Source of the DNA: Favolaschia claudopus
Taxonomy: Eukaryota; Basidiomycota; Agaricomycetes; Agaricales; Mycenaceae
Assembly (NCBI GenBank): GCA_037176885.1
Contig: JAWWNJ010000013.1
Location: 186,001 to 250,000, forward strand
Direction: 5' to 3'
Length of the DNA stretch: 64,000 bases
The translations under genes were made by a program, and so were the position numbers. Below the pieces are notes generated by a model that made no database searches, was not told the origin of the DNA, and was given only the letters and a program-made list of their open reading frames with translations. Every line of letters starts with the position of its first letter. Position 1 is the stretch's first letter. Of the stretch, positions 19,999-31,568 are shown one piece after another.

Positions 19999-22798
19999 CT
20001 ACAATCGTTTCTGATGTAAAGCTTCTACAGCAGCTTGTGTTCGCATGTGCAGCGCATTCTGCTCGTTTCGTCGTCAAAATATCTTCATTGTACAATGGAA
20101 AGTACGCACCTCCATACTGTACTTGCCGATCTTCTTCCCCGAGGGCCCAACCTCGAGGTATTTACCCGAAAGCACGAGCTCGAAATGTCTCCTCGCCTCC
20201 GTCTCGTCACCCAGACACGCCACCAGACGTCCGAGTTCGTAATCTGCGTGGGTCAAAGGGTGTGAGTTGCAGCAAGAGAAGAAAACGGAAAGATGGAACA
20301 CGCACGAGCATGGTACACCAAATGATGATCCAACTCAATCTTCGGCCCATTCTCAAACACCGCTTCGAACGACGCTCTGGAGGCTTTAGCCGCTTCGTCG
20401 CGAGACATGCTCACCACTTCTGTCGGGTCTAAAATTGCATCCGGGTCCTGCATCATCATAGTAAGACGACAATTCAACAAAAGAAAACAAGCGCAAAACG
20501 CGAGGAAAAAACGATAAGGAAATCGAAGACGCACCGGAAACGCGATATATCTCAGACACACGCCCTCCAAGAATCTCGCGAGGCAATAGTCATCCCAATA
20601 CCCTTTCCACGTACTCTCCGCCTTCGGCTCTTCTAACTGAGCAAGGAGCTTCCGAACAGAAGGCAACATATGCTGCTCGACGACGCGCCGCGGCGCGTGC
20701 GCGATGGCGAGGAAGACGTACGAGATCTCCAACGCGGGGAGCGCGAGGCGGTTGGATTGGGCGAGGAATTTTCGTGCTTTGCGGGCGACAAATTTCTAGA
20801 CATCACGGACAGAGTGAGCACAAGGGCAAGAAATCCAATGAATATGAATGCTCACCTCTAACGGAATCGACTTCCCCGCAATCTTCTGTCTCAGATTGGG
20901 TACACGCTCCATCAACTTCCGCGCCTCCGCCTCCCTCTTCTTCCTCTCCTCCTCCGTCCCGGACGTGCTCTCGAGTAAACAGACTGCCAGCCCGTACGAA
21001 TAAATACTCTTGCTCCACTGGGGTTCTCGTCAGCATAGGAATTCATCCACTTTCATTCAACGATGAATGAAACCAGCCTCACCGTCGCCTCCTTCTCCAA
21101 CTCCGTCCAACACCCCGCACTCCCATCCACATCCCCCAACGCCAGCCTCGCAATCGCCATCTCCCAAAACGAGATATGGTGCAGATTCCGATACTGTTTC
21201 TGCGCGGCCATGGCTTTGGTGTAATATTCGATCGCCTGTGCGGGCTGCGAGCGCATGAGGGCGAGCCGGCCGGCGCCAAAAAGGAAGAATACGCCTATGA
21301 GCGAGTAGCGTTGACAGATGAACGATTTATGAGACAAGCGAAAGACGCACCCTCCGGATACCGCTTCAAATTCCACTTCACGATCCTCGCCGCCATCTTG
21401 GTATCCACGCCATCGAAGGTATAGCTCGAGAGCACGAGGTGGAATATCAACAACGCCATATCGCAAATCGTCCTCCTCACTCCCTCCTCCGCCGTCGATA
21501 TCCGGGGTCCTTCCTCGTCGTCGTCGTTCGTCTTCGTCACCGTATCAGCACCCGAGGAAGAAGAGCCAGACGTCCTCCCCCACCCGCCCGCGCGGCCCAA
21601 AATCTCCAGCGCCTCCGCCCGCGTCGCGGCGTACCCAAACAGCTCGATGATGTTGAGGATGCGCGAGGGGAGGAGCGAGAGGATGAGCGTGCTCATGCCG
21701 GCGCCGAGGTAGACGCCCGAGCGGAAGTGGGCGTCGATCGCGGGGGATTCGGGTGGGTAGCCGGTTGAGGCTGTGGGGAGGGTCGCAGTGGAGCCGTTTG
21801 TCGGAGGCGTGGAGGCGGACGAGGATGTGGATGTGGATGTGGAGGCAGAGGCGGCGAGCTCCGCGGCGTATTCCGCGTCGACGGCGCAGACGTATTTGTA
21901 TAATGTGCGGTAGATGGTGATAATCGTGCGCATGTTGAGGCTGGGAAGGGTTGTTTTAGGAATAAAACATTTAGGAAAACTGACGACGCACGCTTCTTTG
22001 ACGAACGCGAGCCAGTCGCCTGAGTATACGATTCCGAGCAGTGCCTAAAATAGAATAGTTAGAAGCAGAGTTCAATGGGTTTATGACGAAGCCAAGAGGC
22101 AACGTCCGCCCGTCCCGGAGGATGCTTTGCCAGCGTGGAGTCATAAAAAACAAAAAGTCCGAACCGGAGACGAGTGAGCAACACACCTTTTCGAACAAGC
22201 TCTCTGCATAAACCAACTCTGCATGGCGCTCTACATCCGTCATAGTCCGTATGAAACCGACTCCAGTAGTATTGAGACTCGAAACTCTAAAGCAAGACAC
22301 AGGTAAGATCGACGTCTCTGAAGAACGCGCAATGCCACGTACACGTAACCCGCAAGACGCGAAGCGAGGTAAGGGGTCTTTTTTCGATGTTGCGACGCAA
22401 TCAGTACACCCTGCTTCGTATGCCCTATGCCAGCCAAGAGGTCCTGGAGCGCCGGATTAGTATTGACGATGAGTTAAGAACGAATGATAGCCTCCGCACC
22501 TCGTCCGCGTAGGACATGAGCCCCTTGACGCACTGTATCAACCCATATCCCGTCGCAAAGTACAGACGCTCTCTGAGAATGAGTCAGAGATCTGCTTCGA
22601 CGTTGATACCGACTCGACGCACTTGTTCTTGTCGCTCTCGTTGCAATAATCCTCTGACTCGTGCATCTTGCTCGCGAGGAAGAGATCGAGGGCGTAACTA
22701 ACGCCTGGGAGATCATCCAGTGCCTCTGTAGCCTTGTAAGGCGTCTTCACCGGCGGCGGGGAGGTGTAGATGGTGCGGTAGGAGGCGCCTGGCTCCAT
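19999..22798 (-). CDS. IML2 / TTC39 family protein (DUF3808, TPR-like)
   Basis: A multi-exon gene (first exon 22798-22623) reading MEPGASYRTIYTSPPPVKTP at the start. Diagnostic blocks follow in order: RLYFATGYGLIQCVKGLMS, DLLAGIGHTKQGVLIASQHR, GFIRTMTDVERHAELVYAES, SGVYLGAGMSTLILSLLPSR, ILNIIELFGYAATRAEALEI, VFFLFGAGRLALMRSQPAQA, WKGYWDDYCLARFLEGVC and YELGRLVACLGDETEARRHF. It ends EALHQKRL at TAG 20001-19999. The family (yeast Iml2, mammalian TTC39) folds as tetratricopeptide-like repeats. Yeast Iml2 sits at mitochondria and lipid droplets and helps clear inclusion bodies. An insert rich in Ser/Thr (residues about 150-185) is lineage-specific padding. At least nine introns have canonical borders. 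Confidence 0.87.
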
Positions 22799-24395
22799 GG
22801 TGGTGAAGTCAAGGAGGAGACCGTTTGCGGGGTATGTGACGTTGTTGAATTCAGACGACGTCGGGTAGTTGATCCGCTAGTAGTCAGGTGGTTGACTTTT
22901 GAAACGCGGGAAAAAAGGCCACGGCATTGGTTGGCCAGCGACGGAGTCGTCGAGAAAGAGAGATGGATTCAGCGTTTTTCAAGGATCGAAAATATCCGGG
23001 AAAGTGTGCAAATTGGATTCGTGATTTCGCAGGGCCGGTTGAATTGCGGTTGAACACAAGTTGAACCGAACGTTGTGGCCTCGCGAGTCGGAGCAAAACT
23101 GCGAGGGCCCGCCACACTATAGCTTATAGTAGTATAACATCTGAGTGTAGAAAGATAATTGCCTGGAACGAGAAGATAAAGAAACGGTGAGCGCCGAGAA
23201 GCACTTGATGAACTTTTCGAGGTCGAGGTAATTCGAAATCGGTGCTTCTACTGAGGTAGCCCGGGACTGGGACAGCGAACGAGGATGAAAAAAGAGGCGT
23301 GACGTTACTGCATACCTTGAGTGTCGAGGGGGCACCAGTGTTCTTTTGAATCTAAAGAGATGTTGAGTCGATCATGACAACAACGAACCAAAGGCAAGAA
23401 AATCAATCGACACCGCGGTGTGGCCGTGTCGCCGCAGATCTAGAGACCGAAGCTCCGAGTCAATGGCAGGCCGCACTAACAGCCCCAAAGCAGAGAATGC
23501 AAGTGGGAAAGTACATACCCATCTAGGATGCGAACAAAATTTCTGGATTGACGAAAGAACGGAGACCAGCAACGATACCAGATCACGGAAGAGACAGAGA
23601 AGACGTCTATGAAAGAAGAGAACTCGCAGTGACATACTGGAAGGCAAATAAGTATTCACTTCGAAGTGAGTCGTATCTCCTCTGAGTCGATCGATTGTTC
23701 ACCTTGGAAGTTGGTCTCAGCGGGAAGCCAGGCCAAATGTGGAACATGAGTTCCGTTTCAAGAAGAGAGAAGGGCGACAAAGAAGACGTAGAAGGCGGAG
23801 AAAATTGGCAGCGGTATACGCACCCAGGAATACTTATCTCTTCTCCTTCTCTGCAGACGATTGCTTGGGCCCGGTGCCAGGATTGCCAAGCAAGAAGCGA
23901 CGCGTTTTCGAAGCATATAACGCGTATTTAAACGACCAAAGTCGTTTCAGCATGCAATTTCGGTACGAAACGCGAGGGCACACGAGAAGATGAGGGGAAA
24001 GGGAAAGGAGGAATGTGTGACTGTCACGCCGTCACTTATCACATGACTTGACACCTCTTGTTTTCCCCCAACGCGCTGGCCAAAAATCATCGAGGATTTG
24101 CCGCAATTCGACACTTAGTCTTCCGAAAGTTCACACAGGACTCGGTATACCACCTCCTACAAATGACCCGAAACACGCTCCTGCTTTCGTTTCAGTACTG
24201 TCAGCATGGAGGAGCGTGGCCCACTGGCGGCGGCGAGCCACAATTTCAGATCAAGAGCGGTGAGGTACCAGCACAGCAGGGCTAAAGAGCTGAAAGTAAG
24301 CTTCACTTCTAATCTAAAAGCCAAGGGATAATTTTTTTTCCAAACAAATACTTATTAGTTTCTCACAGAAAACACAGCGCACACAAGTACAAGTC
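22799..24395. other. 1.6 kb intergenic stretch, no gene recognised
   Basis: Contains the IML2-like promoter on the minus strand. On the same strand a TTTAAATACG sequence near 23930 and several intron-like borders downstream could mark a short or non-coding transcript. I could not assemble a protein with known features. Confidence 0.4.
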
Positions 24396-25654
24396 TCAGT
24401 ACCACGGTTCCCCCCGCAGATTATCCATCGCCCTTCCCTCCTCGCTCAAAGGAGGCCAAAGCCCCAGCGTCGGAGTCTCTTCTGTCGGATACGCTAGATG
24501 CCCACAACCTTCCGCATGTGCGTACAAATCGGAGTCCTTCCCCTCTGGAACGTCGTCCCCTCTATTGAAATTCGGCTTCGATGTTGGCCAAGCGGTACAC
24601 AGAATCAACTCCCCCACATCCGCCTCCAACGCGGAACGCAGCGACGCAGGCGTCATACGCACACCGACGGGCCAGCCCGGTCCGCGTGCATCATGCAGCG
24701 CCGCGCAAAGCGAGACAAGGGCGGGTTGGCGTATGGCGAGACAAGCGCCGAGGGCGGCCCAGGAGGTGCGTTCTTGCATCTCGTCGACGATTTCGTCTTC
24801 GTCGAGGTCGTCAAGATCAGACAAGGGGATCTCGGCGCCGTGGTCGAGAATGAGGTGTCGGAGATTCGGGAGGAGATTTGAGTCGGTGAGGAGGGCGGTG
24901 AGCGCTGGGATGGGCGGTGACCAGTGTGTCAGGTCGAGGATTTCGAGCCGCGGAAGAGTGTGAGGGATGAGTGACGGGGAGAAGGATAAAGGATAGAACG
25001 GGTCGGTCGAGCGGGTGGTCGATTGCGGGAGGGCGATGCGGAGACGCTGGATCGTTGGAGCGGCTTTGGTCAAGAGAGTCGTGAGCGAGGCTAGGAAGCT
25101 CGCGTAGCTCCGCGAGATCGCAGACTGGGAGAAATCATCTGAGAGTGCGGGGCTCATAATAATGGTTATAGGGAGGGATCCTCGAAGAGGCTGCGACAGT
25201 ATCAATCAACTCCTCGAAGCCCCGCAACGAGAACCTGAAAACACACCCATTGCACGGAAAGTGACACAAGCTCCTCCACCTCCCTCAAACACGCGAAAAG
25301 ATCCAAAGGTTCCAGCACTCCTCTCCCCGGCAGAACGATCTCTACATGACGAAGACTCTGCTCATTTGCCCGCACCACTGCCTCGAATGCAGTCTTGGCC
25401 TTTTCACACCACTTTCCCCGCTCAGCAGCCAAATCCGGGTCCATATACGCATCAAGGGCGATCGCAGCGCAGCCTTTGGTGTAATTTTCGGCTGCCTGGA
25501 CACCACGTTCGCGTTTTAGCGCCTCGTAGCGCATGCGAAGGCGCTCTGGTTCGTCGAAGGGGAAAGGGACATGGAAAACGAGTGAGGTGAGCGTGTTTTC
25601 GGAAGGTTGGGACATGGGGGAGGTTGGGAGGTCGGATAGAATGAGGGAAGGCAT
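24396..25654 (-). CDS. Hypothetical protein with leucine-rich-like C-terminal region
   Basis: Two exons (25654-25247, 25190-24396) join in phase 0 to give 400 residues. I do not recognise the family. The first 130 residues carry PFPFDEPERLRMRYEALKRE and a run of amphipathic helices. The second part has solenoid-like phrases (IQRLRIALPQS, LPRLEILDLTHWSP, LLPNLRHLILDHGAEIPL) that recall the leucine-rich region of F-box-type proteins, without an F-box. An acidic patch (SDLDDLDEDEIVDE) follows. The start at MPSLILSD may be replaced by MSQPSENT 13 codons later. No signal peptide or membrane segment. It may be a cytosolic adaptor, but that is only inference from the repeats. Confidence 0.65.
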
Positions 25655-26282
25655 CGCGCAGACGGAGGAGGTGCGGTGAAATGGAAGGAAAACAAAGTAC
25701 AGTAGAGGCGGTGAAGTGCACCATGTGGGAATGATCGGCGTGTCGGCGGGGATCCGAGTCAGCGTTCTCGCCTCCCGTGTCGATCTCTTGTTTTTTTCTT
25801 GTTGACTGAATGCTTCAGTCCAGTGTCTCTCGCATCTGCGTTATATGTGTTTACTGGGCGGTCTTTTCCATCATACGCAAAAAGTCTACGTCTGTGCGCA
25901 TTCTTTGTTAACAGCGTCGGACCCGAGGAAACTGGACCTTACTCTGGTGTACCAACTCACAGTCACTTTCAGAGCAGTTATGCGTCGCCCTGGCGCTACT
26001 AGCGGCTCCGGGTAAATCGTGCATGGTCGGATACTCGGGGCCAGAATTAGCGAGTTAGGCTCCTACCGTAGTACCTGGGTCCGACAGTCGATCGGCACAC
26101 CGCCCAGCGAACCCAGGACTCTATATAAGCCAGTCTAGTGATCCCCTCTTCCTCAGGCTCGGTTCCTCTTTTCCTCTTCGTCGTCACTCTCCCTTCTTCA
26201 CCCCTTCTCGTGCTGCGCACTCCTCTTTATTTTTATTTTCTTGTTATTACACAATCCCTTGACGGACGAACGAGATACGAAG
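25655..26282. other. Intergenic with promoter of the secreted zincin gene
   Basis: Divergent spacer. A TATA box at 26122-26128 precedes the pyrimidine-rich leader (26150-26260) of the secreted protein gene. No other gene seen. Confidence 0.55.
26122..26128 (+). promoter_or_regulatory. TATA box upstream of the secreted zincin-like gene
   Basis: TATATAA lies about 155 bp before the ATG and is followed by a long C/T-rich leader, typical of strongly expressed basidiomycete genes. Confidence 0.5.
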
Positions 26283-27976
26283 ATGCACCTAGCCTTCACC
26301 ACCTCGGCCAGCGTATTCCTACTTTCCGTTGCTCTCACCTCTCGTGCCACCCCCATCCCGCCCTCCGACTTGGTCTCCCGCTCGGGAGTCAAGGTCCACA
26401 TCCTCGCAGGCACCCCGCCAGCCACGCTCACCGGTTCCTTCGACGACGAGAAGTGTACCGATGCCCAGGTCAAGGCTATCAAAGTCGGAATCGCGGACGC
26501 GAAGAAGATGGCGAATGTTGCGATAAAGGTGCTGAAGCCGAAGGATATGAACAAGAGCAACGGGTTCTTCTGGATATTCGGTTCGTTTTCTTGTTTCTTG
26601 ATCTTCGCGCAGCCACTAAAACTTGCTCTCAGGTGGCTCTGGGGTTTCCGCTAGTGAAATCTCTAAACGCTACGATTTTGTCAACAAGCTGGCGACACCT
26701 GACGAGATTGACTCGACAGCAGCGTTCGCGAACAGCAAAACCGACTTAATCTTCACCTGTATCCCACCAAACGCGCCCAAGTCCGCCGACGCATATGCAA
26801 ACACCGTCAACGTCGGACGAAAGACGGCCAATTCGAACGGAACTCCAACGCTCAACTTGATACGGCTCACTCAGAACAGTCTCGCGGTGAGCCCTAATTC
26901 GTGACTTAGGTCCCACTTGCTTCGAGAGCCTAATTACTCGCCGGCAGAACGATGACTCCTTTACCCAATCGGCCGCCGCCCTCCGCACCTCTGGGAACAT
27001 CCAGGCCGCTTTCCCTGTCACTGCAGACGTTCCGACCCCACCGCTCGCGTTCACTCTCGTTCACGAGGTCCAGCATTCTGACCCACTCATGGACAACGCC
27101 AACCTCGACCATCTCGTCGATTTCAAGGGTCTGGACGGCAGACGCGCGTATGGGTTCAGCCAGATTCAACACCAGCTCGAAGCATCGAAGAAAAAGCTGA
27201 ACCCCCAAAACTATGCGTTCTTCGCGCTGCTGGTACGTTCGCTTCTCTTCTTCGTAGTTCATATTGATTTGAAAACCTCTCGTTTGTTGTAGGCCGAGTC
27301 GAATCCCGAATTCTTCGCCCCTGACTGTTTCATCGGGGACTCAGTTCTGGGTGCTCGTGATGCAATTATTCCCAGCGTCTTCGACTTTGACGCTGTTCTT
27401 CCCGCACATGAGCACGAGCACGAGCACGACGGCGAGGAAATGGAAGAGGACGCCAACGCTGTTGACGACGCTCAGCCTAGTCCCCTTCGCCGTCTTCTGC
27501 TCGCGGGCAGGGCTAAAACCACCGCGAAGCCCAAGGCAAAGCCCGTCAAGGCCAAGCCAGTGGTCGCGAAACCGGCGGCGAAGCCTGTCGCTGTGAAGAA
27601 ACCTGTTGCTGCGAAGAAGCCCGTCGCCGCCCCAGCGAAAGCGCCTGCCAAACCCGCTGCACCCGTGAAGGCGCCCGTCAAAACTCCGGCCAAGGCTCCC
27701 GCTAAGGCGCCTGCTAAACCTGCTGCTCCCGTTAAAGCGCCGGCGAAGGCTCCCGCTAAAGCCGCAACCAAGACTCCCGCTAAAGCTCCAGCTAAACCTC
27801 CGACCAAAGCCGTCCCTTCGAACGCCAAATCCGCCGCCGCTGCTAAACCCTCCGCCTCCTCAGCATCGACGAAGTGCAACGCGAAAGCGAAGGGCGCGTG
27901 TGCTGCGTGCCAGAAAATCATCAAAGGTATTCCGGGCGATATCGCGTTGACGAACTTCGATACGAATTCGTCGTGA
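26283..27976 (+). CDS. Secreted zincin-like metallopeptidase with Ala-Lys-Pro-rich tail
   Basis: Four exons (26283-26580, 26633-26886, 26948-27232, 27293-27976) give 506 residues. MHLAFTTSASVFLLSVALTS is a signal peptide. A zinc motif LVHEVQH (HExxH, residues about 223-227) sits in a domain that continues DNANLDHLVDFKGLDGRRAY and NPQNYAFFALLAES, the layout of deuterolysin/lysine-specific (M35-like) peptidases, where a downstream Asp is the third ligand. The last 170 residues are a different entity: an acidic His-Glu run (HEHEHEHD), then a long AKP/KPVA repeat with CNAKAKGACAACQ near the end. The tail is strongly basic and could bind acidic wall polymers. The HEVQH motif argues for an active enzyme, but third-ligand assignment is inference. 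Confidence 0.75.
27480..27880 (+). repeat. Tandem Ala-Lys-Pro codon repeat inside the zincin gene
   Basis: Degenerate short units of GCN-AAG-CCN type encode repeated AKP, KPVA and KAPAK phrases. Unit length varies, so it looks like slippage-driven expansion. The antisense strand is an open Ala/Gly-rich frame only because of this composition. Confidence 0.7.
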
Positions 27977-30614
27977 GTTGCTACGCTCATCCTTCGTCGA
28001 GGAACCAGTTAGTTTGTTGCTAATTCGAATAATAATAATCTATACTTCCAATAAAATCCGTGTTTCTTTGATACGAACGAGGGGAACACCTGTTTTTAAA
28101 ACGCGAGAAGTATCTACTATTTTTAGAGTGTGGTTCTTCCGGTTGAGAGGTGGAGACCTTCCAGGACGGGTTGCTATCTAGTCACAATTGCGAAATAAAT
28201 TCAAGTCGAACTTGCGTCGACGCCCGATCCAGTGCTGTCGAGCCTCTCATGTACCCACGAAGGAATCGTGCGACCAAGGATCCCTGCTATGTCCGCCGCA
28301 TGTCTCGACAGGCATTGGCATTGACAAACTTGAGGTAGGCTTTGCTCAATTTCAACACTCCGAGTCCGAGGAGACGCGGGCCCCTCACTCCGGAACTTTG
28401 TTGAACAGAACCCGTTATCCAGTAGACTACTCACTGCGACTCATGATTACTATGAATATATCATGGATCTGTGCAGTAGTTGAACTTCGAATAATCATTC
28501 TCAAGCCACCCGCTGCCAGAGAACCTCAATCACTGACTGTTCTCCTTCATACAACATTTAGCTGATTTCACTCGACCGATCAAACAAAAAATCAAACGAA
28601 CCGAATAGATGATGAGACATAGAGAGATCCTTTCCAAAGACTCCAACGACGGAATTTGGAAACCTATTCGGATCAAACTCCCAATGCAATTCGGGGCACC
28701 ATGATTGTAAGCTGCTTCTCTATTTCCTGCTTCGAATTTCGTCTAAATGTGGCTTGAGGTGTCCCATAGCACAGAACAAATCTTCCGAACCCTATGGGTG
28801 GTTCGTCGGGACTTCGGCATGATGCGGCCGTAACCAGATATGAGTGATTCGATGATTGACTCTGATCGCGTCTGATCGGCGAGAATTGAGTTCAGACTGA
28901 CGCAAAGTATGAATCACTATGTGTAAACAATTCATCGCCATGGCAAGAGGCAAATTTCTTGAGTACGCGATCCGTTGTAATATCGCAACTTTGTGAGTTC
29001 AATAAATCCTAATTCGATCCTACTGACGCGCGGGTTCAATGCTTCCGCGAATCCACTCGTTCCCACTTCCTCCGATTTTCAAATGCTTAATCGAAAAAAA
29101 ATCTGCTGGGTAAATCTTTCCATGTTCACGCTCCTGCGCTTCTGCCCGCGTCTTTTCTTCCGAGAATTCGAGCACAATTAATCAGATCTGCGAGTGCTCA
29201 AACTCGTTCCTTCCTTCCTTCCATCGAATCAGTGTTGGAAGAAGGATCGACGAATTTGAATTCTGGGAGTCTCCGTCCACTCCACTCACTGTGGCCAGGT
29301 AAAGTGGGAATGACTCACCGAGTCGCGGCTTTCGCCCCGTATATATCCTTACGTCGTAACCCGTTTCTCCGCGTCGGATTTGTAGATTATCGCCTACAAT
29401 GTACATAAGACAGACGCACATTCGCCGTAAGCATTTAGCGAAACCTAAGCGGAAGTTTGGCTCATCAGGCTCTCCCGAACAAATTTGTTCGGGATGCATA
29501 CTTCGTTGCCCTGTATGATCACCGAGCAGGTTGATAGACTTCACGTTTGGGTTTCCCTTCCGTCAGGAAAAGTTTGAGAAGAGTACGAAAAAGTCGGGGC
29601 TAGCGGCACTCAGGTACCGAAAAAGAATAGAACATCGCAACAATGATGGACATGCATCAAAATGATCGGGAAATGCTGGGAAAGTAGCTGTCATTTTTGA
29701 CATATTATAGTGATGCGCTCCACGCAATCAGAGTCCGGAGGACTTGCCTCCGGTCCCAACTTTATGGCTTGTTTATGGCATCGAGTTTCTATGGCTGCGA
29801 GGTTGAGGCTCGAGCACGCTGCCGTCGATTTTTGGGACCGCTGTTATGTTCTCCGATGTGAGCTCTTTCCGTAGCCTGCGATGATTTCCTTGAAATCGCA
29901 AGGCCTGATGATTTTCAGCGTATGTCGGTGGTTGTGCACAACGAGGAGGATGAGTTCGGAGCTCCCGAAGACTTGAAAGACCGGAATGACAAAACTTGAT
30001 ATGATGTCGCTAGATCCCGAGTCTCCAGTGGGCAAGCTGGCCAATTTGTCTCTTCTCGGCAAGCAGCCCGACCATCTCCTCGAATTCTCGCCTCAAGGCT
30101 CGTAAAAGCGGTCCCCCAATCACATCCTAAATTTTCGAAGACGCGTTCAGAGTCTTCAGACGCATTCGGGCTTCAAGTCTCAGTTTGTTTCGACCACAAA
30201 ATAGAATCCATCAAGGCACTAACTGATCTACTGATCTAAGATTTCACGGGAAGTCGGGAAAACGGTACTCACCCCACACATCCTGACAAGCAATTATGGT
30301 GAAGATCCTTCGTTGTAACATCGTTTCACTGATCATCCACGGCCAAACTCTCACCACTCGGATGAGCGGCCAGAAAGAGAACAAGGGATTCGGCAGTGCA
30401 TCAAGATACGAGACACTGCAAATGTGCCAATCAAACGCTCGCTAATCCCATGCGCTTCGCTACAGTGTGACGGCAGGGTGCGGACCGTGCGTAAGGCGGC
30501 GGCGATTCAATAATACGGCCAACTGATATAAATTGCAGACTATGTCGTCGTTAGCTGGTTCCCTCACTGGCACTCAGCTCCCCGCTCCCCTCCCCCTTCT
30601 TCACTCTCACCGAC
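27977..30614. other. 2.6 kb intergenic stretch, no gene recognised
   Basis: Several 60-125 codon frames on both strands lack motifs and splice partners. A minus-strand frame at 29844-30062 is hydrophobic in its middle part but has no start context. The right end holds the TATA box and leader of the Zn2Cys6 gene. Confidence 0.45.
30535..30544 (+). promoter_or_regulatory. TATA box upstream of the Zn2Cys6 gene at 30615
   Basis: GATATAAATT about 75 bp before the ATG, followed by a C-rich leader. Confidence 0.45.
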
Positions 30615-31568
30615 ATGTCTCCTTCTCCTTTCGAACTTCCTACCCGGGTCGCTGTCGCATGCTCTAACTGCAGGGATCGTAAGGTCAAGGTGCGAGGCAT
30701 TTCTTTTCTTTTTCATTCTTCAACCTCACCCCATTTCGCGTGTAGTGCATACACGAATCCGACCAAGCCTCCTGCATGCGCTGCCAGCTAAATGGTCTCT
30801 CCTGCCAATACGTCGCCACCAAAAAACAGCGCGAGCGTCGGCTCAATGCTGCTACCAAGGTCAAACGCACTCGCACGCGCAAACCCGCGCCCTTGCCCGT
30901 GCCCTCAATAATAGCACCCACGCCGCCGCCCTCGGACATGGACTCGCCCATGTCCATGCACGACCACGACGACTTACCCCAGCTCGCACACGGCAGCAGC
31001 GTCGGCTCCCCCTCCACCGCCTCCAGCCTCGACGGCCTCTCCCCTCTATCCGCCGAATTCCTCGAATTCCACTCCGCCGCCTCCTCCGACGCCTCGATCT
31101 CCCCAGTCCAATTCGATTTCCCCATCCCTTCCTCTCCGCTCTCGTCGGTCTCGAGCATACCATCCATGCCCTCGATGCCTGGTCCTTCGACACTCCGCGT
31201 TCGTCCCTGCATCGGCGCGGAGTGGCTTTCCGACGACGCGTCCGTCCCCATCTCGTCATGTATCAGTAACAAACGTTTCGGCTTCGGCAGCCGCGGTGCA
31301 TATACCCATACCTCACCTACACCCGCGGTGCAGGTGCAGGCCGAGCTCGACGACATGTATCACTCTTTCGGCGTCGTTCCTTCGACAAACGTGAATGTGG
31401 GCTTCGAAGTGCCCTCTGTATATCCCATGCACCCGATGGCTTACAGCGGCGGAGACGAGTATAACGCCAGCAACGGCGGGTGGTACGATCCCATGAGCCA
31501 TTCGTACGTCGATACCCTCTTCGCTCTCCTTTACCAATGCTGAGTTCTCAATGTAATCTAGATGGTGA
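30615..31568 (+). CDS. Zn2Cys6 DNA-binding protein, small
   Basis: Exon 1 (30615-30689) encodes MSPSPFELPTRVAVACSNC and ends RDRKVK, just before the third Cys; exon 2 resumes at 30746 with CIHESDQASCMRCQLNGLSC. The six ligands fit CX2CX6CX7CX2CX6C, the binuclear zinc cluster of fungal transcription factors. A basic stretch (KKQRERRLNAATKVKRTRTR) follows, then a Ser/Pro-rich region with no middle-homology domain. This is a small regulator, probably nuclear. The end is ambiguous: read straight, the frame stops at 31543; a GTACGT donor at 31504 with a CTAG acceptor at 31561 would give MSHSW and stop at 31568, which I prefer. It may regulate nearby secreted enzymes, but nothing in the sequence shows this. 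Confidence 0.82.

Noticed and set aside
27472..27990. Antisense frame of 172 codons rich in Ala, Gly, Leu
   Set aside because: It is the complement of the Ala-Lys-Pro repeat; composition alone keeps it open.
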